A DNA stretch of 64,000 nucleotides from Marinobacter bohaiensis (GCF_003258515.1 NZ_QGEH01000001.1:2356001-2420000); one strand, 5' to 3'; shown: positions 1-9,240, counted from the stretch's first letter. Translations and numbers: made by a program. The notes: generated by a model not told the origin, from the letters alone.

Positions 1-561
1 TCCATGCCTGTGAGCTTCTGGAACGATCCCGACAACGCCCGCTTCCGGGACGCCTATTTCAGCCGTTTCGAGGGCCTTTGGGCCCACGGCGACTACGGCG
101 AGATCGTCCCGCATACGGCCACGTCGACGACGCCGGAACAGCGTGGCGTGATTATCCACGGTCGTTCCGACGCCACACTGAACCCGGGCGGCGTCCGGAT
201 CGGGACGGCGGAGATCTACCGGCAAGTGGAGAAAGTGGACGCCGTGCTGGAAGCCCTGGCTATTGGCCAGAACTGGGACGACGACGTCCGGGTGGTCCTG
301 TTTGTTCGCCTGAGAGACGGCATCACCCTCGACGACGACCTGCGTCAGACCATTTGCCAGACCATTCGGAGCAACACCACGCCCCGACACGTTCCAGCGC
401 GGATCGTGCAGGTTCCCGACATTCCCCGCACCATTAGCGGTAAAATCGTGGAATTGGCAGTGCGCAACGTGGTCCACGGCGAAGCAGTCCGTAACAAGGA
501 TGCTCTGGCCAATCCCGACGCCTTGGCCTATTTTGAAGACTTGCCTGAACTCCAACAATAA
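1..561 (+). CDS. aacS: Acetoacetyl-CoA synthetase, C-terminal part (5' end outside window)
   Basis: This is the last ~187 codons of an ANL-superfamily acyl-CoA synthetase; the frame is open from base 1, so the gene begins upstream of the window. The segment [20 protein letters not shown] is the A8/hinge region typical of acetoacetyl-CoA synthetase, and [13 protein letters not shown] near the end carries the C-terminal catalytic lysine of the family. The enzyme activates acetoacetate to acetoacetyl-CoA with ATP in the cytosol. It sits 47 bp upstream of a sigma-54 activator gene and just before a TRAP transporter and a CoA-transferase, which supports a role in ketone-body or hydroxybutyrate use. 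Family identity is well supported; substrate specificity is inferred from the family. Confidence 0.88.
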   Translation, partial: SMPVSFWNDPDNARFRDAYFSRFEGLWAHGDYGEIVPHTATSTTPEQRGVIIHGRSDATLNPGGVRIGTAEIYRQVEKVDAVLEALAIGQNWDDDVRVVLFVRLRDGITLDDDLRQTICQTIRSNTTPRHVPARIVQVPDIPRTISGKIVELAVRNVVHGEAVRNKDALANPDALAYFEDLPELQQ

Positions 562-608
562 GACTCAGGGTCGCCCCGTCGCCGCGCGGGCGGCCGCCAG
601 GGATTGCC

Positions 609-2012
609 ATGACCCGAACCTCCGGATTCACCGAGAAAGAACTCGCCGATCTGTCTGAAAGCCCCCTGCTTGCCCTGCTCGATCACATCTGTGAGGGCAG
701 CCTGATTGTCGACGACCATGCCCACGTGCTGTGGATCAGCGACAAGTACCGGGACATCCTGGGCCTGGAACGGGATCTGCCCGTGCGCGGCACGTCTGTG
801 GAAGAATTGATTCCCAACAGCATGATGCGTCAGGTGGTCCGCGACGGACAGCCGATACTGCTGGATCTTTTGCGTGTTCGCACCACCTGGATGGTGGTGA
901 CCCGCATCCCTATCCGCGACCAGTCGGAGCGCGTGATCGGCGGCATCGGCTTCGTGTTCTACAAGGACATGGATTACCTCAAGGCCTTCGTCGAGAAATA
1001 CGGCCGGCTGCGGGGCGTACCGAGCACGGCCGAGCGTCAGCTCGCCAGCCTGCGTGATACCAAGTACACGTTTGCCGACTTCCTGGGCCAGAGCGAACCC
1101 GTAGAACAGCTGCTGCAACGCGCCCGACGCGCCTCGGAGCTGGACACCACGGTCCTGCTGCTGGGCGAGACCGGCACGGGCAAAGAGGTGCTGGCCCACG
1201 CCATCCACCACGCCTCGGTACGCGCCGAGCGGCCGTTTGTCGGCATCAACATGGCCGCGGTGCCCGATAACCTGATGGAAGCCGAGTTCTTCGGCGTTGC
1301 GCCGGGCGCCTACACCGGCGCCGACCGCAAGGGGCGCAAGGGCAAGCTGCAACTGGCGGACAAGGGAACGCTGTTCCTGGACGAGGTGGGCGACCTGCCG
1401 CCCAACCTGCAGAGCAAGCTGCTGCGCGTGTTGCAGGAGCAGGAATTCGAGGCGCTGGGATCGAACGAGGTCATCCGCGTGGACGTGCGCATCATCGCCG
1501 CCACCAGTAAGGACCTGAAAGCCATGGTGGATGCCGGTGACTTCCGTGCCGACCTCTATTACCGGCTCAATGTGCTGCCGATCGTGGTCCCACCACTGCG
1601 CGAGCGCATCGATGACATCGAACTGCTGGCCAACAGCATGATCGAACACATCGCCCGGGGGTTGGGCATGTCCCGCAAGTGGCTCAGCGAGAGCGCGCTG
1701 GCCTACCTGCAGGATCACGGTTGGCCCGGCAACGTCCGGGAGTTGCGCAACACCCTGGAGCGCACCTTCATCTTCGCCAAGGGCACCACCCTCGACGCCG
1801 AGGACTTCCTGCCGCCGTCACCAGAGCGTGAGCCCGAGCGTCAGCGCCCGGACCAGCGCATCGAACCCCTGCACGAAACCGTGGCCCGCGCCGAACGGGA
1901 ATCCATCCTCAAGGCACTCGAAGCCGCTGACAACAACCGCTCCCAGGCAGCGCGCCTGCTTGGCATCTCGCGCGCCAACCTTTACGAAAAAATGGCCCGG
2001 CACAGCTTGTGA
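609..2012 (+). CDS. Sigma-54-dependent transcriptional activator with PAS sensor domain (HbcR-like role)
   Basis: 467 residues with three parts. Residues ~20-125 form a PAS-like sensor (SLIVDDHAHVLWISDKYRDI). Residues ~155-385 are the AAA+ domain: Walker A GETGTGKE at 186-193, the sigma-54 contact loop GAYTGA at 233-238 (Phe to Tyr variant of GAFTGA), Walker B TLFLDEVGDL. The C-terminal Fis-type helix-turn-helix is NNRSQAARLLGISRANLYEK. It activates RNA polymerase carrying sigma-54. Two near-identical palindromes begin 8 bp after its stop codon, followed by a -24/-12 promoter and a TRAP transporter operon, its probable target. In Pseudomonas, HbcR is a sigma-54 activator of 3-hydroxybutyrate genes; orthology here is not proven. 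No receiver domain, so it probably senses a small molecule through PAS. Confidence 0.9.
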   Translation: MTRTSGFTEKELADLSESPLLALLDHICEGSLIVDDHAHVLWISDKYRDILGLERDLPVRGTSVEELIPNSMMRQVVRDGQPILLDLLRVRTTWMVVTRIPIRDQSERVIGGIGFVFYKDMDYLKAFVEKYGRLRGVPSTAERQLASLRDTKYTFADFLGQSEPVEQLLQRARRASELDTTVLLLGETGTGKEVLAHAIHHASVRAERPFVGINMAAVPDNLMEAEFFGVAPGAYTGADRKGRKGKLQLADKGTLFLDEVGDLPPNLQSKLLRVLQEQEFEALGSNEVIRVDVRIIAATSKDLKAMVDAGDFRADLYYRLNVLPIVVPPLRERIDDIELLANSMIEHIARGLGMSRKWLSESALAYLQDHGWPGNVRELRNTLERTFIFAKGTTLDAEDFLPPSPEREPERQRPDQRIEPLHETVARAERESILKALEAADNNRSQAARLLGISRANLYEKMARHSL

Positions 2013-2020
2013 CCAAGACT

Positions 2021-2055
2021 GTCCGGAATTCCGGACATCGTCTGAAATTCCGGAC
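2021..2055 (+). promoter_or_regulatory. Tandem palindromic activator sites (UAS) upstream of TRAP operon
   Basis: GTCCGGAATTCCGGAC at 2021-2036 is a perfect 16-bp palindrome. GTCTGAAATTCCGGAC at 2040-2055 matches it at 14 of 16 positions. Their centres are 19 bp apart, close to two helical turns. A looser related site with core GGAATTC flanked by GTCT and AGAC lies at 2107-2122. All lie 65-170 bp upstream of the -24/-12 element, the usual distance for enhancer sites of sigma-54 activators. Assignment to the adjacent regulator is inference from position. Confidence 0.72.
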
Positions 2056-2186
2056 AGTGCTTTGGCGATATTTCCGGCCGTTTCCCGCCTTCAGCGCCAT
2101 CATTGTGTCTTGGAATTCAGACAGCGCGCTCTTCCCAGATTCCCAAGGAACTTTTATCTATTTGTTTTCTATGTATTTTAATTTCC

Positions 2187-2202
2187 TGGCACAGGGTTTG
2201 TT
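2187..2202 (+). promoter_or_regulatory. Sigma-54 (-24/-12) promoter for dctPQM and CoA-transferase
   Basis: TGGCACAGGGTTTGTT matches the consensus TGGCAC-N5-TTGCW except that the -12 element reads GT instead of GC. The invariant GG is at 2188-2189. The preceding 40 bp are AT-rich, as expected for DNA that bends between enhancer and promoter. Transcription would begin near 2213, leaving a leader of about 45 nt before the dctP start. Confidence 0.72.
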
Positions 2203-2259
2203 TCGAACTAGATGCAGCTTCTCATCTGCAACGACAACAACAATACCGAGGTACAAACA

Positions 2260-3321
2260 ATGACAAAGCCAATGAAAACCCTCGCCTACCTGTCCGCCTG
2301 CGGCCTGGCCACGGCGCTGGCCGCCGCCCCCGCGCTGGGTGCGGACAAGATCCGCTGGAAAATGCAGGCCGCCTACGGCAGCAATCTGCCAGCACTCGGT
2401 GACACCATTCCGGGCGTTCTCGAAGACCTCAGCGAAGCCACGGATAACCGTGTCATCATCAAGCACTTCGAACCCAACAAACTGGTTCCCACCCTGAACA
2501 TCACCGATGCGGTGCGAACCGGCAAACTCGAAGCCGGCTACACCTGGATCGGTTACGACCAAGGCAAGATTCCGTCGTCCGTGCTGTTCTCGGCGGTGCC
2601 GTTTGGCATGGAGCCCTGGGAGTACATGGCCTGGTGGTACGATGGTGAAGGTCAGGAGCTGGCCGAAGAAATCTACCACAAGAACAACGTGCATCCGGTC
2701 CTGTGCGGCCTGACCGGGCCGGAGACCGGAGGCTGGTTCAACAAGGAGATCAAGACGCTCGACGACATCGACGGCCTCAAGATCCGCTACGCCGGCATCG
2801 GCGGCCGCATCCTGCAGGAACTGGGCGCCTCGGTCACCGTGCTGCCCGGCGGTGAAATTTTCCAGGCCCTCGAGAAAGGCGCCATCGACGCATCCGAGTT
2901 CTCCCTGCCCACCGTCGACAAGCAACTGGGCTTCTACGAAGTCGCCAAGTACAACTACTTCCCCGGCTGGCACCAGCCATTCGCCGCGTTCCACCTGATC
3001 ATCAACAAGGAAAAATGGGACGCCATCAGCGATGCCGACAAGAAGCTGATCGACCTGACCTGTCAGGCCGGCGTCACCCGCAACCTGGCCCGCAGCGAGG
3101 CCTTCCAGGGGGAAGCCATCGAGTTCCTGGAAGATCAGGGCGCCCAGACCCGCAAACTGCCGGAGCCCATCCTGCGCGAGCTGGAAGAGGTCACCAACCA
3201 GGTGCTGCAAAGCGAAGCCGACAAGGACGAGGATTTTGCCCGCGTTCTGAAGAGCCAGAAGGCCTTCGAGGAACAGTACGAGCGCTGGCAGGACCTCGGC
3301 TACCTGCCCCGGGATTTCTGA
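2260..3321 (+). CDS. dctP: TRAP transporter solute-binding protein (DctP family)
   Basis: 353 residues from the ATG at 2260, chosen because the protein then begins with a clean signal peptide (MTKPMKTLAYLSACGLATAL, cleavage near ALGA-DK) and a weak Shine-Dalgarno CGAGG lies 8 nt upstream. An in-frame ATG at 2212 would place 16 non-signal residues in front. The periplasmic domain shows the DctP/TakP pattern: YTWIGYDQGK, LKIRYAGIGGRIL with the conserved arginine that contacts the ligand carboxylate, and ASEFSLPTVDK. It binds a carboxylate and delivers it to the DctQM permease. The neighbouring acetoacetyl-CoA synthetase and CoA-transferase suggest a short-chain keto or hydroxy acid; that ligand is inferred. 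Confidence 0.9.
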   Translation: MTKPMKTLAYLSACGLATALAAAPALGADKIRWKMQAAYGSNLPALGDTIPGVLEDLSEATDNRVIIKHFEPNKLVPTLNITDAVRTGKLEAGYTWIGYDQGKIPSSVLFSAVPFGMEPWEYMAWWYDGEGQELAEEIYHKNNVHPVLCGLTGPETGGWFNKEIKTLDDIDGLKIRYAGIGGRILQELGASVTVLPGGEIFQALEKGAIDASEFSLPTVDKQLGFYEVAKYNYFPGWHQPFAAFHLIINKEKWDAISDADKKLIDLTCQAGVTRNLARSEAFQGEAIEFLEDQGAQTRKLPEPILRELEEVTNQVLQSEADKDEDFARVLKSQKAFEEQYERWQDLGYLPRDF

Positions 3322-3410
3322 TTCCGGTCTGAACGTCGGGTGCGGCACAACGCCGTACCCAGTCACGCTGGCCCGCCGGGGCCAGCCGTTCCAGCTTTGC
3401 GGAGATTAGC

Positions 3411-4004
3411 ATGACCGTTTCCATCGATGCGGCCGGGCCGGACCTCGAGCCCGCGCCGCAGGGGTTGACCCGCGACCGCCTGCCCCACACCCCGATTTCC
3501 CGTGTCCTGGACGGCACCATCCAGTGGGTCGGTGACCTGAGCAGCTGGCTCTGGCCGATCCTGATGCTGGTGATCATCGTCAACGTGGTGTCCCGATACG
3601 TGTTTGCCCAGGGCTTCATCGAGCTGGAGGAGTTGCAGTGGCACCTGTATTCCGCCGGGTTTCTGATCGCCCTGTCCTACGCCCTGCTGCGTGACAACCA
3701 CGTACGCGTCGACCTGTTTCGCGAGCGACTCAGCTTCCGCACCCAGGCGTGGGTCGAGCTGCTGGGCATCATCCTGCTACTGGGGCCGTTCATCGGCATG
3801 CTGCTGTACTACGCCGTGCCCTACGTGGTCGACTCATGGACCATGAACGAGGCCTCCAGCGCGCCCGGCGGGCTCAGCCAGCGCTGGATCGTCAAGAGCG
3901 CCCTCCCTATCGGCCTCGGTTTGCTGATCATCGCGGCTTTCTCGCGCCTGACCCGCCTGCTCGCCTTCCTGTTCGGTTCGGAGGTGCGTCATGGAAATGA
4001 ATGA
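3411..4004 (+). CDS. dctQ: TRAP transporter small membrane subunit (DctQ family)
   Basis: 197 residues, about four hydrophobic segments (around WLWPILMLVIIVNVVSRYVF, AGFLIALSYALL, LLGIILLLGPFIGMLLYYAV and IGLGLLIIAAF). The motif NVVSRYVF, a hydrophilic stretch (RDNHVRVDLFRERL) and an acidic patch ELEELQWHLY are characteristic of DctQ. It forms the inner-membrane permease with DctM and uses a sodium gradient. It has a longer N-terminal cytoplasmic tail than usual (~40 residues). Its last 14 bp overlap the dctM start, implying translational coupling. Confidence 0.9.
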   Translation: MTVSIDAAGPDLEPAPQGLTRDRLPHTPISRVLDGTIQWVGDLSSWLWPILMLVIIVNVVSRYVFAQGFIELEELQWHLYSAGFLIALSYALLRDNHVRVDLFRERLSFRTQAWVELLGIILLLGPFIGMLLYYAVPYVVDSWTMNEASSAPGGLSQRWIVKSALPIGLGLLIIAAFSRLTRLLAFLFGSEVRHGNE

Positions 4005-5346
4005 AATCCTGGCCATCGGCATGTTCGTGGTGTTCATCGGCCTGATCTTCACCGGCTTCCCCATCGCCTGGGTACTGGGTGGCGTCGCCATCGGCTTCAC
4101 CGGTCTGGCAATGATGTCGGATGCTTTTCTGGACACCTTTATCGCCATCGACTGGACATACATTTCCCTGTCCATCGAGCGCATCTGGGGCACCATGAGC
4201 AGCTGGGTACTGGTCGCCATTCCCATGTTCGTGTTCATGGGCCAGATGCTGGACCGCTCCGGCATGGCGGAAAAGCTGATGCTCAACGTCTCGCGCTTGT
4301 TCGGGCGCCTGAACGGCGGCACCGCCATCGCGGTGGTGATCATCGGCCTGCTGCTCGCCGCCTCCACCGGCATCGTTGGCGCCTCGGTGGCCCTGCTGAC
4401 CCTGCTCGCCGTGCCGGTGATGCTCAAGCGCCATTACCAGCCGTCCCTCGCCGTCGGTACGGTATGCGCCGTCGGGACCCTGGGCATCCTGATGCCACCG
4501 TCGATCATGCTGGTGATGATGGCCGACCAACTGGCCATGTCGGTGGGCGACCTGTTCATGGGTGCAGTCTTCCCCAGCGCCCTGCTGGGCGTGGTGTTCG
4601 TGCTCTACATCGTGATCCGCGGCTGGCTGCATCCGGACGCCGCACCGGCCGGCCACGACGCCGAACCGGTGACCCTGAGGGTGATTCTCGACGCGGTCCT
4701 CTCCATCCTGCCGCCGGCCCTGCTGATCCTGGCGGTGCTGGGCAGCATTTTCGCCGGAATCGCCACGCCCACCGAGGCCTCCGGTGTCGGGGCCTTTGGC
4801 GCGACCTTGCTGGCCCTGGCGAACAAGCGGCTCAACCTGACCGTGCTGCGGGACGTCTGCCGCGAGACCAGCCAGACCACCGCGTTCATCTTCGCCCTGC
4901 TGATCGGCGCCACGGCGTTCTCGCTGGTGCTGCGCGGGCTGGGTGGCGACGAGATGATCGCCGGAGCCCTGCACAGCCTGCCGTTCGGCCCCCACGGCGT
5001 GGTCATCTGCATCCTGCTGCTGACCTTCCTGCTGGGCTTCGTGCTGGACTGGATCGAAATCACCCTGATCATCCTGCCGCTGGTGGCCCCGGTGATCCAC
5101 GCGCTGGGTTTCGACATCGTCTGGTTCACCGTGCTGTTTGCGGTCTGCCTGCAGACCTCCTTCCTGACACCGCCGGTCGGCTTCTCCCTGTTCTACTGCA
5201 AGGGCGTGGCGCCGCCATCAATCGGCGTGAAGACCCTCTACAAGGGCGTGACCCCGTTCATCCTGCTGCAGGTGACGGTGCTGGCGATCATCTTCCTGTG
5301 GCCGGCCCTGGTGACCTGGCTGCCAGCTCAGGCCTATGGCGGATAA
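3991..5346 (+). CDS. dctM: TRAP transporter large membrane subunit (DctM family)
   Basis: 451 residues, highly hydrophobic with roughly a dozen membrane segments. Family motifs include GFPIAWVLGG near the N-terminus, VPMFVFMGQML-like AIPMFVFMGQMLDRSG, GIVGASVALLTLLAVPVML, and TLGILMPPSIMLVM. The start at 3991 is preceded by GGAGG with 6 nt spacing and overlaps dctQ. This is the ion-coupled transport subunit. It contains one long cytoplasmic insert around HPDAAPAGHDAEPVTL. It is followed after 12 bp by the CoA-transferase gene, so transport and activation of the substrate appear co-transcribed. Confidence 0.92.
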   Translation: MEMNEILAIGMFVVFIGLIFTGFPIAWVLGGVAIGFTGLAMMSDAFLDTFIAIDWTYISLSIERIWGTMSSWVLVAIPMFVFMGQMLDRSGMAEKLMLNVSRLFGRLNGGTAIAVVIIGLLLAASTGIVGASVALLTLLAVPVMLKRHYQPSLAVGTVCAVGTLGILMPPSIMLVMMADQLAMSVGDLFMGAVFPSALLGVVFVLYIVIRGWLHPDAAPAGHDAEPVTLRVILDAVLSILPPALLILAVLGSIFAGIATPTEASGVGAFGATLLALANKRLNLTVLRDVCRETSQTTAFIFALLIGATAFSLVLRGLGGDEMIAGALHSLPFGPHGVVICILLLTFLLGFVLDWIEITLIILPLVAPVIHALGFDIVWFTVLFAVCLQTSFLTPPVGFSLFYCKGVAPPSIGVKTLYKGVTPFILLQVTVLAIIFLWPALVTWLPAQAYGG

Positions 5347-5358
5347 GAGGAGGCGACT

Positions 5359-6885
5359 ATGACCGATTCAAAACTGATCTCCGCCGAACAGGCCGCCGCC
5401 CTGGTGCCGGAAAACGCCACCCTGGCAACCGGTGGCTTCGTCGGCATCGGCTTTCCCGAATCCCTGGCCCGGGCCCTGGAAGACCGTTTCCTGGCCGAGC
5501 AGGCCCCCAACGGCCTGACGCTGGTCTACGCCGCCGGCCAGGGCGACGGCAAGGAGCGCGGCCTCAACCACCTGGCCCACGAAGGGCTGGTACGGCGTGT
5601 TATCGGCGGCCACTGGGGGCTCGTCCCCAAACTGGGGGCCCTGGCCTGTAACAACCGCATCGAGGCCTACAACCTGCCCCAGGGCGTCATCGCCCAGCTC
5701 TACCGGGACATCGCCGCCGGCAAACCCGGCATGCTGACTCACGTGGGGCTGCACTCCTTCGTGGATCCCCGCCACGGCGGCGGTCGCATGAACGACCGCA
5801 CCCAGGAAGACCTGGTGGACGTGATGACGGTGCGCGGACGGGAATACCTGTTCTACACCACCTTCCCGATCAACGTGGCCTTCCTGCGCGGTACCACCGC
5901 CGACGCCCGGGGCAACATCACCACCGAGCACGAGGCGCTGCCGCTGGAGAGCCTGGCCATCGCCCAGGCAGTGCACAACTCCGGCGGCAAGGTGTTCGTC
6001 CAGGTGGAGCGGCTGACCGAACGCCACCAGCTGCATCCCGAGCGGGTGCACATTCCCGGCATTCTGGTCGATCACGTCATCCTCGCCGAGCCCGCCGAGC
6101 ACATGCAGACCTTCGCCGAGCCCTACAATCCCGCCTACACCAGCGAAATCCGGTTGCCGGCGCTGCAGGGCGGCGAGCCGCTGTCGATCCGCAAGCTGAT
6201 CGGCCGGCGTGCGGCGGAGCACTTGTTGCCCGGCGCCATCGTCAACCTGGGCATCGGCATGCCGGAAACCGTGGCGGAAGTGGCGGCGGACAAGGGACTA
6301 CTGGATCGAATCACACTGACCATTGAACCCGGCGCCATCGGGGGCCGCCCCGCCGGCGGACTCAGCTTCGGGGCCGCGGCCAACGCCGAGGCAGTGATCG
6401 ACCAGCCGGCCCAGTTCGACTTCTACGACGGCGGCGGGCTGGATCAGGCCTATCTGGGCATGGCGCAGGTGGATCGCTTCGGCAACGTCAATGTCAGCCG
6501 TTTCGGCTCGCGACTGTCGGGCGCCGGCGGCTTCATCAACATCAGCCAGAACGCGCGGGAAGTGTTCTTTATGGGGACCTTCGAGGCCGGCAAGCAGGAC
6601 GTGGCCATCCAGGAAGGCGGCCTGGCCATTCGCCAGAGTGGTACGGGACGCAAGTTCGTGGCCGACGTGGAACACATGACCTTCAACGGACGCTACGCCC
6701 TGGAACGGGGGCAGCGGGTGTTCTACATCACCGAGCGCTGCGTGTTCCAGCTCACCGAGAACGGCCTTGAGCTGATCGAGATCGCGCCGGGGCTGGACCT
6801 GGACCGGGATATCCTGGCGTACATGGACTTCCGGCCGGCGATCTCCAGCCGCCTGCACGTCACCGACGCGGCACTGTACCGTTAG
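5359..6885 (+). CDS. Acyl-CoA:acetate/3-ketoacid CoA-transferase (YdiF-type, fused alpha/beta)
   Basis: 508 residues, a single-chain family I CoA-transferase with both halves fused. The N-terminal half shows [21 protein letters not shown] (CoA-binding loop). The C-terminal half shows [14 protein letters not shown] and [16 protein letters not shown], where the glutamate is the catalytic residue that forms the glutamyl-CoA thioester. It moves CoA from acetyl-CoA or another donor to a carboxylic acid such as acetoacetate. A strong ribosome-binding site (AAGAGGAGG) precedes the ATG. As last gene of the TRAP operon and near aacS, it probably activates the imported acid. A bidirectional terminator follows. 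Confidence 0.9.
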   Translation: MTDSKLISAEQAAALVPENATLATGGFVGIGFPESLARALEDRFLAEQAPNGLTLVYAAGQGDGKERGLNHLAHEGLVRRVIGGHWGLVPKLGALACNNRIEAYNLPQGVIAQLYRDIAAGKPGMLTHVGLHSFVDPRHGGGRMNDRTQEDLVDVMTVRGREYLFYTTFPINVAFLRGTTADARGNITTEHEALPLESLAIAQAVHNSGGKVFVQVERLTERHQLHPERVHIPGILVDHVILAEPAEHMQTFAEPYNPAYTSEIRLPALQGGEPLSIRKLIGRRAAEHLLPGAIVNLGIGMPETVAEVAADKGLLDRITLTIEPGAIGGRPAGGLSFGAAANAEAVIDQPAQFDFYDGGGLDQAYLGMAQVDRFGNVNVSRFGSRLSGAGGFINISQNAREVFFMGTFEAGKQDVAIQEGGLAIRQSGTGRKFVADVEHMTFNGRYALERGQRVFYITERCVFQLTENGLELIEIAPGLDLDRDILAYMDFRPAISSRLHVTDAALYR

Positions 6886-6902
6886 CTTTATTCAGGCAAA
6901 CA

Positions 6903-6928
6903 AAAAGGGCGCCGATTGGCGCCCTTTT
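6903..6928. terminator. Bidirectional intrinsic terminator between CoA-transferase and etfA
   Basis: AAAAGGGCGCC (6903-6913), loop GATT, GGCGCCCTTTT (6918-6928): a perfect 11-bp stem with A-tract on one side and T-tract on the other, lying between convergent genes. Confidence 0.93.
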
Positions 6929-6945
6929 CTCGTTGAATCAGTCGA

Positions 6946-7887
6946 TTACAGGACTTTCTTCAACTCTTCCTCCAGCTGCGGAACCGCTTCGAACAGGTCC
7001 GCGACCAGGCCGTAATCGGCCACCTGGAAAATCGGGGCTTCCTCATCCTTGTTGATCGCAACGATTACCTTGGAATCGGACATGCCCGCCAGGTGCTGGA
7101 TCGCGCCGGAGATGCCGACGGCGATGTACAGCTGCGGCGCCACGATCTTACCGGTCTGCCCCACCTGCATGTCGTTCGGCACGAAGCCGGCGTCAACCGC
7201 GGCGCGAGAAGCACCGACAGCAGCGCCCAGCAGGTCCGCGACTTTTTCCAGCATCTGGAAGTTGTCGCCGTTCTGCATGCCGCGACCACCGGAGATGACG
7301 ATACCGGCGCTGCCCAGGTCCGGACGATCGGACTCGGCCAACTGCTCGCTAACGAAGGAAGACAGGCCTGCGTCGTGGTCACCGTCTACGGTCTCAACGG
7401 AAGCGGAACCGCCTTCACCGCCAACCGGGTCGAAAGCGGTCGGACGCACGGTCACAACCTTGATGCTGTCGGCGCTCTTAACGGTCGCGATGGCGTTACC
7501 CGCGTAGATCGGACGCACGAAGGTGTCTTCGGATTCAACGCGGATGATGTCGGAGACCTGAGCCACGTCCAGCAGCGCGGCAACGCGCGGCATGAAGTCT
7601 TTACCGGTGGTTCCGGCGGCGGCGAAGATGTGACCGTAGTCCTTGCCCAGGTCAGCGACCAGCAGGGACAGGTTCTCGGCCAGGAAATGACCGTACGCCG
7701 CGTTGTCGGCTACCAGAACCTTGTTCACGCCGTCGATCTTGGCCGCGGCCTCGCCTGCGGCGCCGCAGTTCTCGCCGGCTACCAGAACGTCGATGTCACC
7801 ACCCACAGCCTTGGCCGCCGCGACGACATTCAGGGTCGCCTGCTTCAGGCTGCTGTTGTCATGTTCAGCAATTACAAGGATGCTCAT
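6946..7887 (-). CDS. etfA: Electron transfer flavoprotein alpha subunit
   Basis: 313 residues, the usual length. The C-terminal FAD-binding domain is clear: VISGGRGMQNGDNFQMLEK, TGKIVAPQLYIAVGISGAIQ and HLAGMSDSKVIVAINKDEEA are ETF-alpha signatures. With EtfB it carries electrons from acyl-CoA dehydrogenases and other matrix-type flavin dehydrogenases to the quinone reductase EtfD. The ATG abuts etfB (etfB stop at 7888), so the two are co-translated. The redox partner gene etfD lies divergently at 9408. Confidence 0.97.
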   Translation of the reverse strand: MSILVIAEHDNSSLKQATLNVVAAAKAVGGDIDVLVAGENCGAAGEAAAKIDGVNKVLVADNAAYGHFLAENLSLLVADLGKDYGHIFAAAGTTGKDFMPRVAALLDVAQVSDIIRVESEDTFVRPIYAGNAIATVKSADSIKVVTVRPTAFDPVGGEGGSASVETVDGDHDAGLSSFVSEQLAESDRPDLGSAGIVISGGRGMQNGDNFQMLEKVADLLGAAVGASRAAVDAGFVPNDMQVGQTGKIVAPQLYIAVGISGAIQHLAGMSDSKVIVAINKDEEAPIFQVADYGLVADLFEAVPQLEEELKKVL

Positions 7888-8637
7888 TTAGATCACCTTC
7901 GCTTCGTTCTTCAGTTTGTCGACGAGTTCTGCCACATCGGCCACCTTGACGCCGGCCTGACGGGAAGCCGGAGCCTCAACCTTCAGGGTGGACAGGCGCG
8001 GGGCCACATCAACGCCCAGATCGGCCGGGCTCATGTTGTCGAGCGGCTTCTTCTTGGCTTTCATGATGTTGGGCAGCGAAGCGTAGCGCGGCTCGTTGAG
8101 ACGCAGGTCGGTGGTGACCACCGCCGGCAGGTTCAGGGAAACCGTCACCAGACCGCCGTCGATTTCACGGGTCACGTTGACTTTCTCGCCATCAACAGCC
8201 ACTTCGGATGCGAAGGTGCCCTGGGCCATGCCCGTCAGAGCGGCCAGCATCTGGCCGGTCTGGTTGTTGTCGGTGTCGATGGACTGTTTGCCCAGGATGA
8301 CCAGCTTGGGCTCTTCCTTCTCGACCACCGCCTTGAGCAGTTTGGCAGCTTCCAGGGACTGGACTTCTTCTTCGGTTTCAACATGGATACCGCGGTCGGC
8401 GCCGAGGGCCAGTGCGGTACGGATCTGCTCTTGAGCAGCCTTGGGACCAATGGAAACCACAACGATTTCTGAGGCAACCCCTTTCTCTTTCAGGCGAACC
8501 GCTTCTTCAACCGCGATTTCGCAGAAAGGGTTCATCGCCATCTTGACGTTGGCAAGATCGACGCCGGTGTTATCCGGCTTGACGCGAACCTTTACGTTGT
8601 AGTCGATTACACGTTTAACAGCGACCAGAACCTTCAT
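7888..8637 (-). CDS. etfB: Electron transfer flavoprotein beta subunit
   Basis: 249 residues. Starts [20 protein letters not shown], and contains [19 protein letters not shown] and the ETF-beta signature region [20 protein letters not shown]. It binds AMP and the electron-donor dehydrogenases. A good Shine-Dalgarno GAGGA lies 5 nt upstream of the ATG. It is first gene of an etfBA operon reading away from etfD; the 770-bp spacer holds the shared regulatory region. Confidence 0.97.
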   Translation of the reverse strand: MKVLVAVKRVIDYNVKVRVKPDNTGVDLANVKMAMNPFCEIAVEEAVRLKEKGVASEIVVVSIGPKAAQEQIRTALALGADRGIHVETEEEVQSLEAAKLLKAVVEKEEPKLVILGKQSIDTDNNQTGQMLAALTGMAQGTFASEVAVDGEKVNVTREIDGGLVTVSLNLPAVVTTDLRLNEPRYASLPNIMKAKKKPLDNMSPADLGVDVAPRLSTLKVEAPASRQAGVKVADVAELVDKLKNEAKVI

Positions 8638-9128
8638 AGATTCCTCGTTCTTCTACGATGGGTTTAAGACTTGCAATCATCGGTGTCGGTTCCGGCGGCG
8701 CCGAACCCGGTCACACCAGTGATTCCTGTCGCGTCGATTCGTCCGCGGACCAATCGTACGGTTTCATAGAGGTCCTTCTACCCGGCCTTTCCAGCTCTTT
8801 GTTCCAGACCTCTCGAGGGTGTTTCAAAACGACAGTGTTGCAAACCTACAGCGTTTGAACACGGCAATGCCTGAACACCTCGTTCAACAACCTCCCAGTA
8901 CCAACCATGCAGGCGGCGGAACCGCGAATACACGTTGAACAGTGGGGCTGTTACACTTGGCCCCTCAGTAAAAGCGCCCTAATACTGACGACAATCCCCA
9001 GGGGGGTCAATAGCTCCACAGGCATCGTGGAGCCGTCGTCACCGGCATTGAAGCGGCTTTAACCAGTACCAATGGCTTATGCATTTAAGGCCAAGGGTTC
9101 GCCACAATGCTATCAGGCTACGGCAATT

Positions 9129-9148
9129 TCAAACAAACGTTTGTTTGA
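9129..9148. promoter_or_regulatory. Perfect 20-bp palindrome, probable PsrA/FadR-type fatty-acid operator
   Basis: TCAAACAAACGTTTGTTTGA is a perfect 20-bp inverted repeat. It matches the CAAAC...GTTTG type recognised by the TetR-family long-chain acyl-CoA sensor PsrA, whose known Pseudomonas regulon includes etf genes. It lies ~60-80 bp upstream of the etfD -35 element and within the divergent etfBA region. The regulator itself is not encoded in this window. Confidence 0.7.
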
Positions 9149-9209
9149 CTTTTATTATATTGTATCCTTTGTGGCCGTTGCACAAGCGTTGCGGCGGTAT
9201 CACAGGCGT

Positions 9210-9239
9210 TTGTCGGCGATACCAAGGCTACTATATAAT
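9210..9239 (+). promoter_or_regulatory. Sigma-70 promoter for etfD
   Basis: TTGTCG at 9210-9215, an 18-bp spacer and a consensus TATAAT at 9234-9239. Transcription would start near 9245, inside the first arm of the leader hairpin, about 160 nt before the GTG start. Confidence 0.6.
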
Positions 9240-9240
9240 C

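Noticed and set aside
528-1718. 396-codon minus-strand frame opposite the sigma-54 activator
   Set aside because: Antisense to a clear AAA+ gene, no start signal and no family pattern.
8658-8858. 66-codon frame in the etf intergenic region
   Set aside because: No ribosome site, no conserved pattern, and it lies in the etfB leader.
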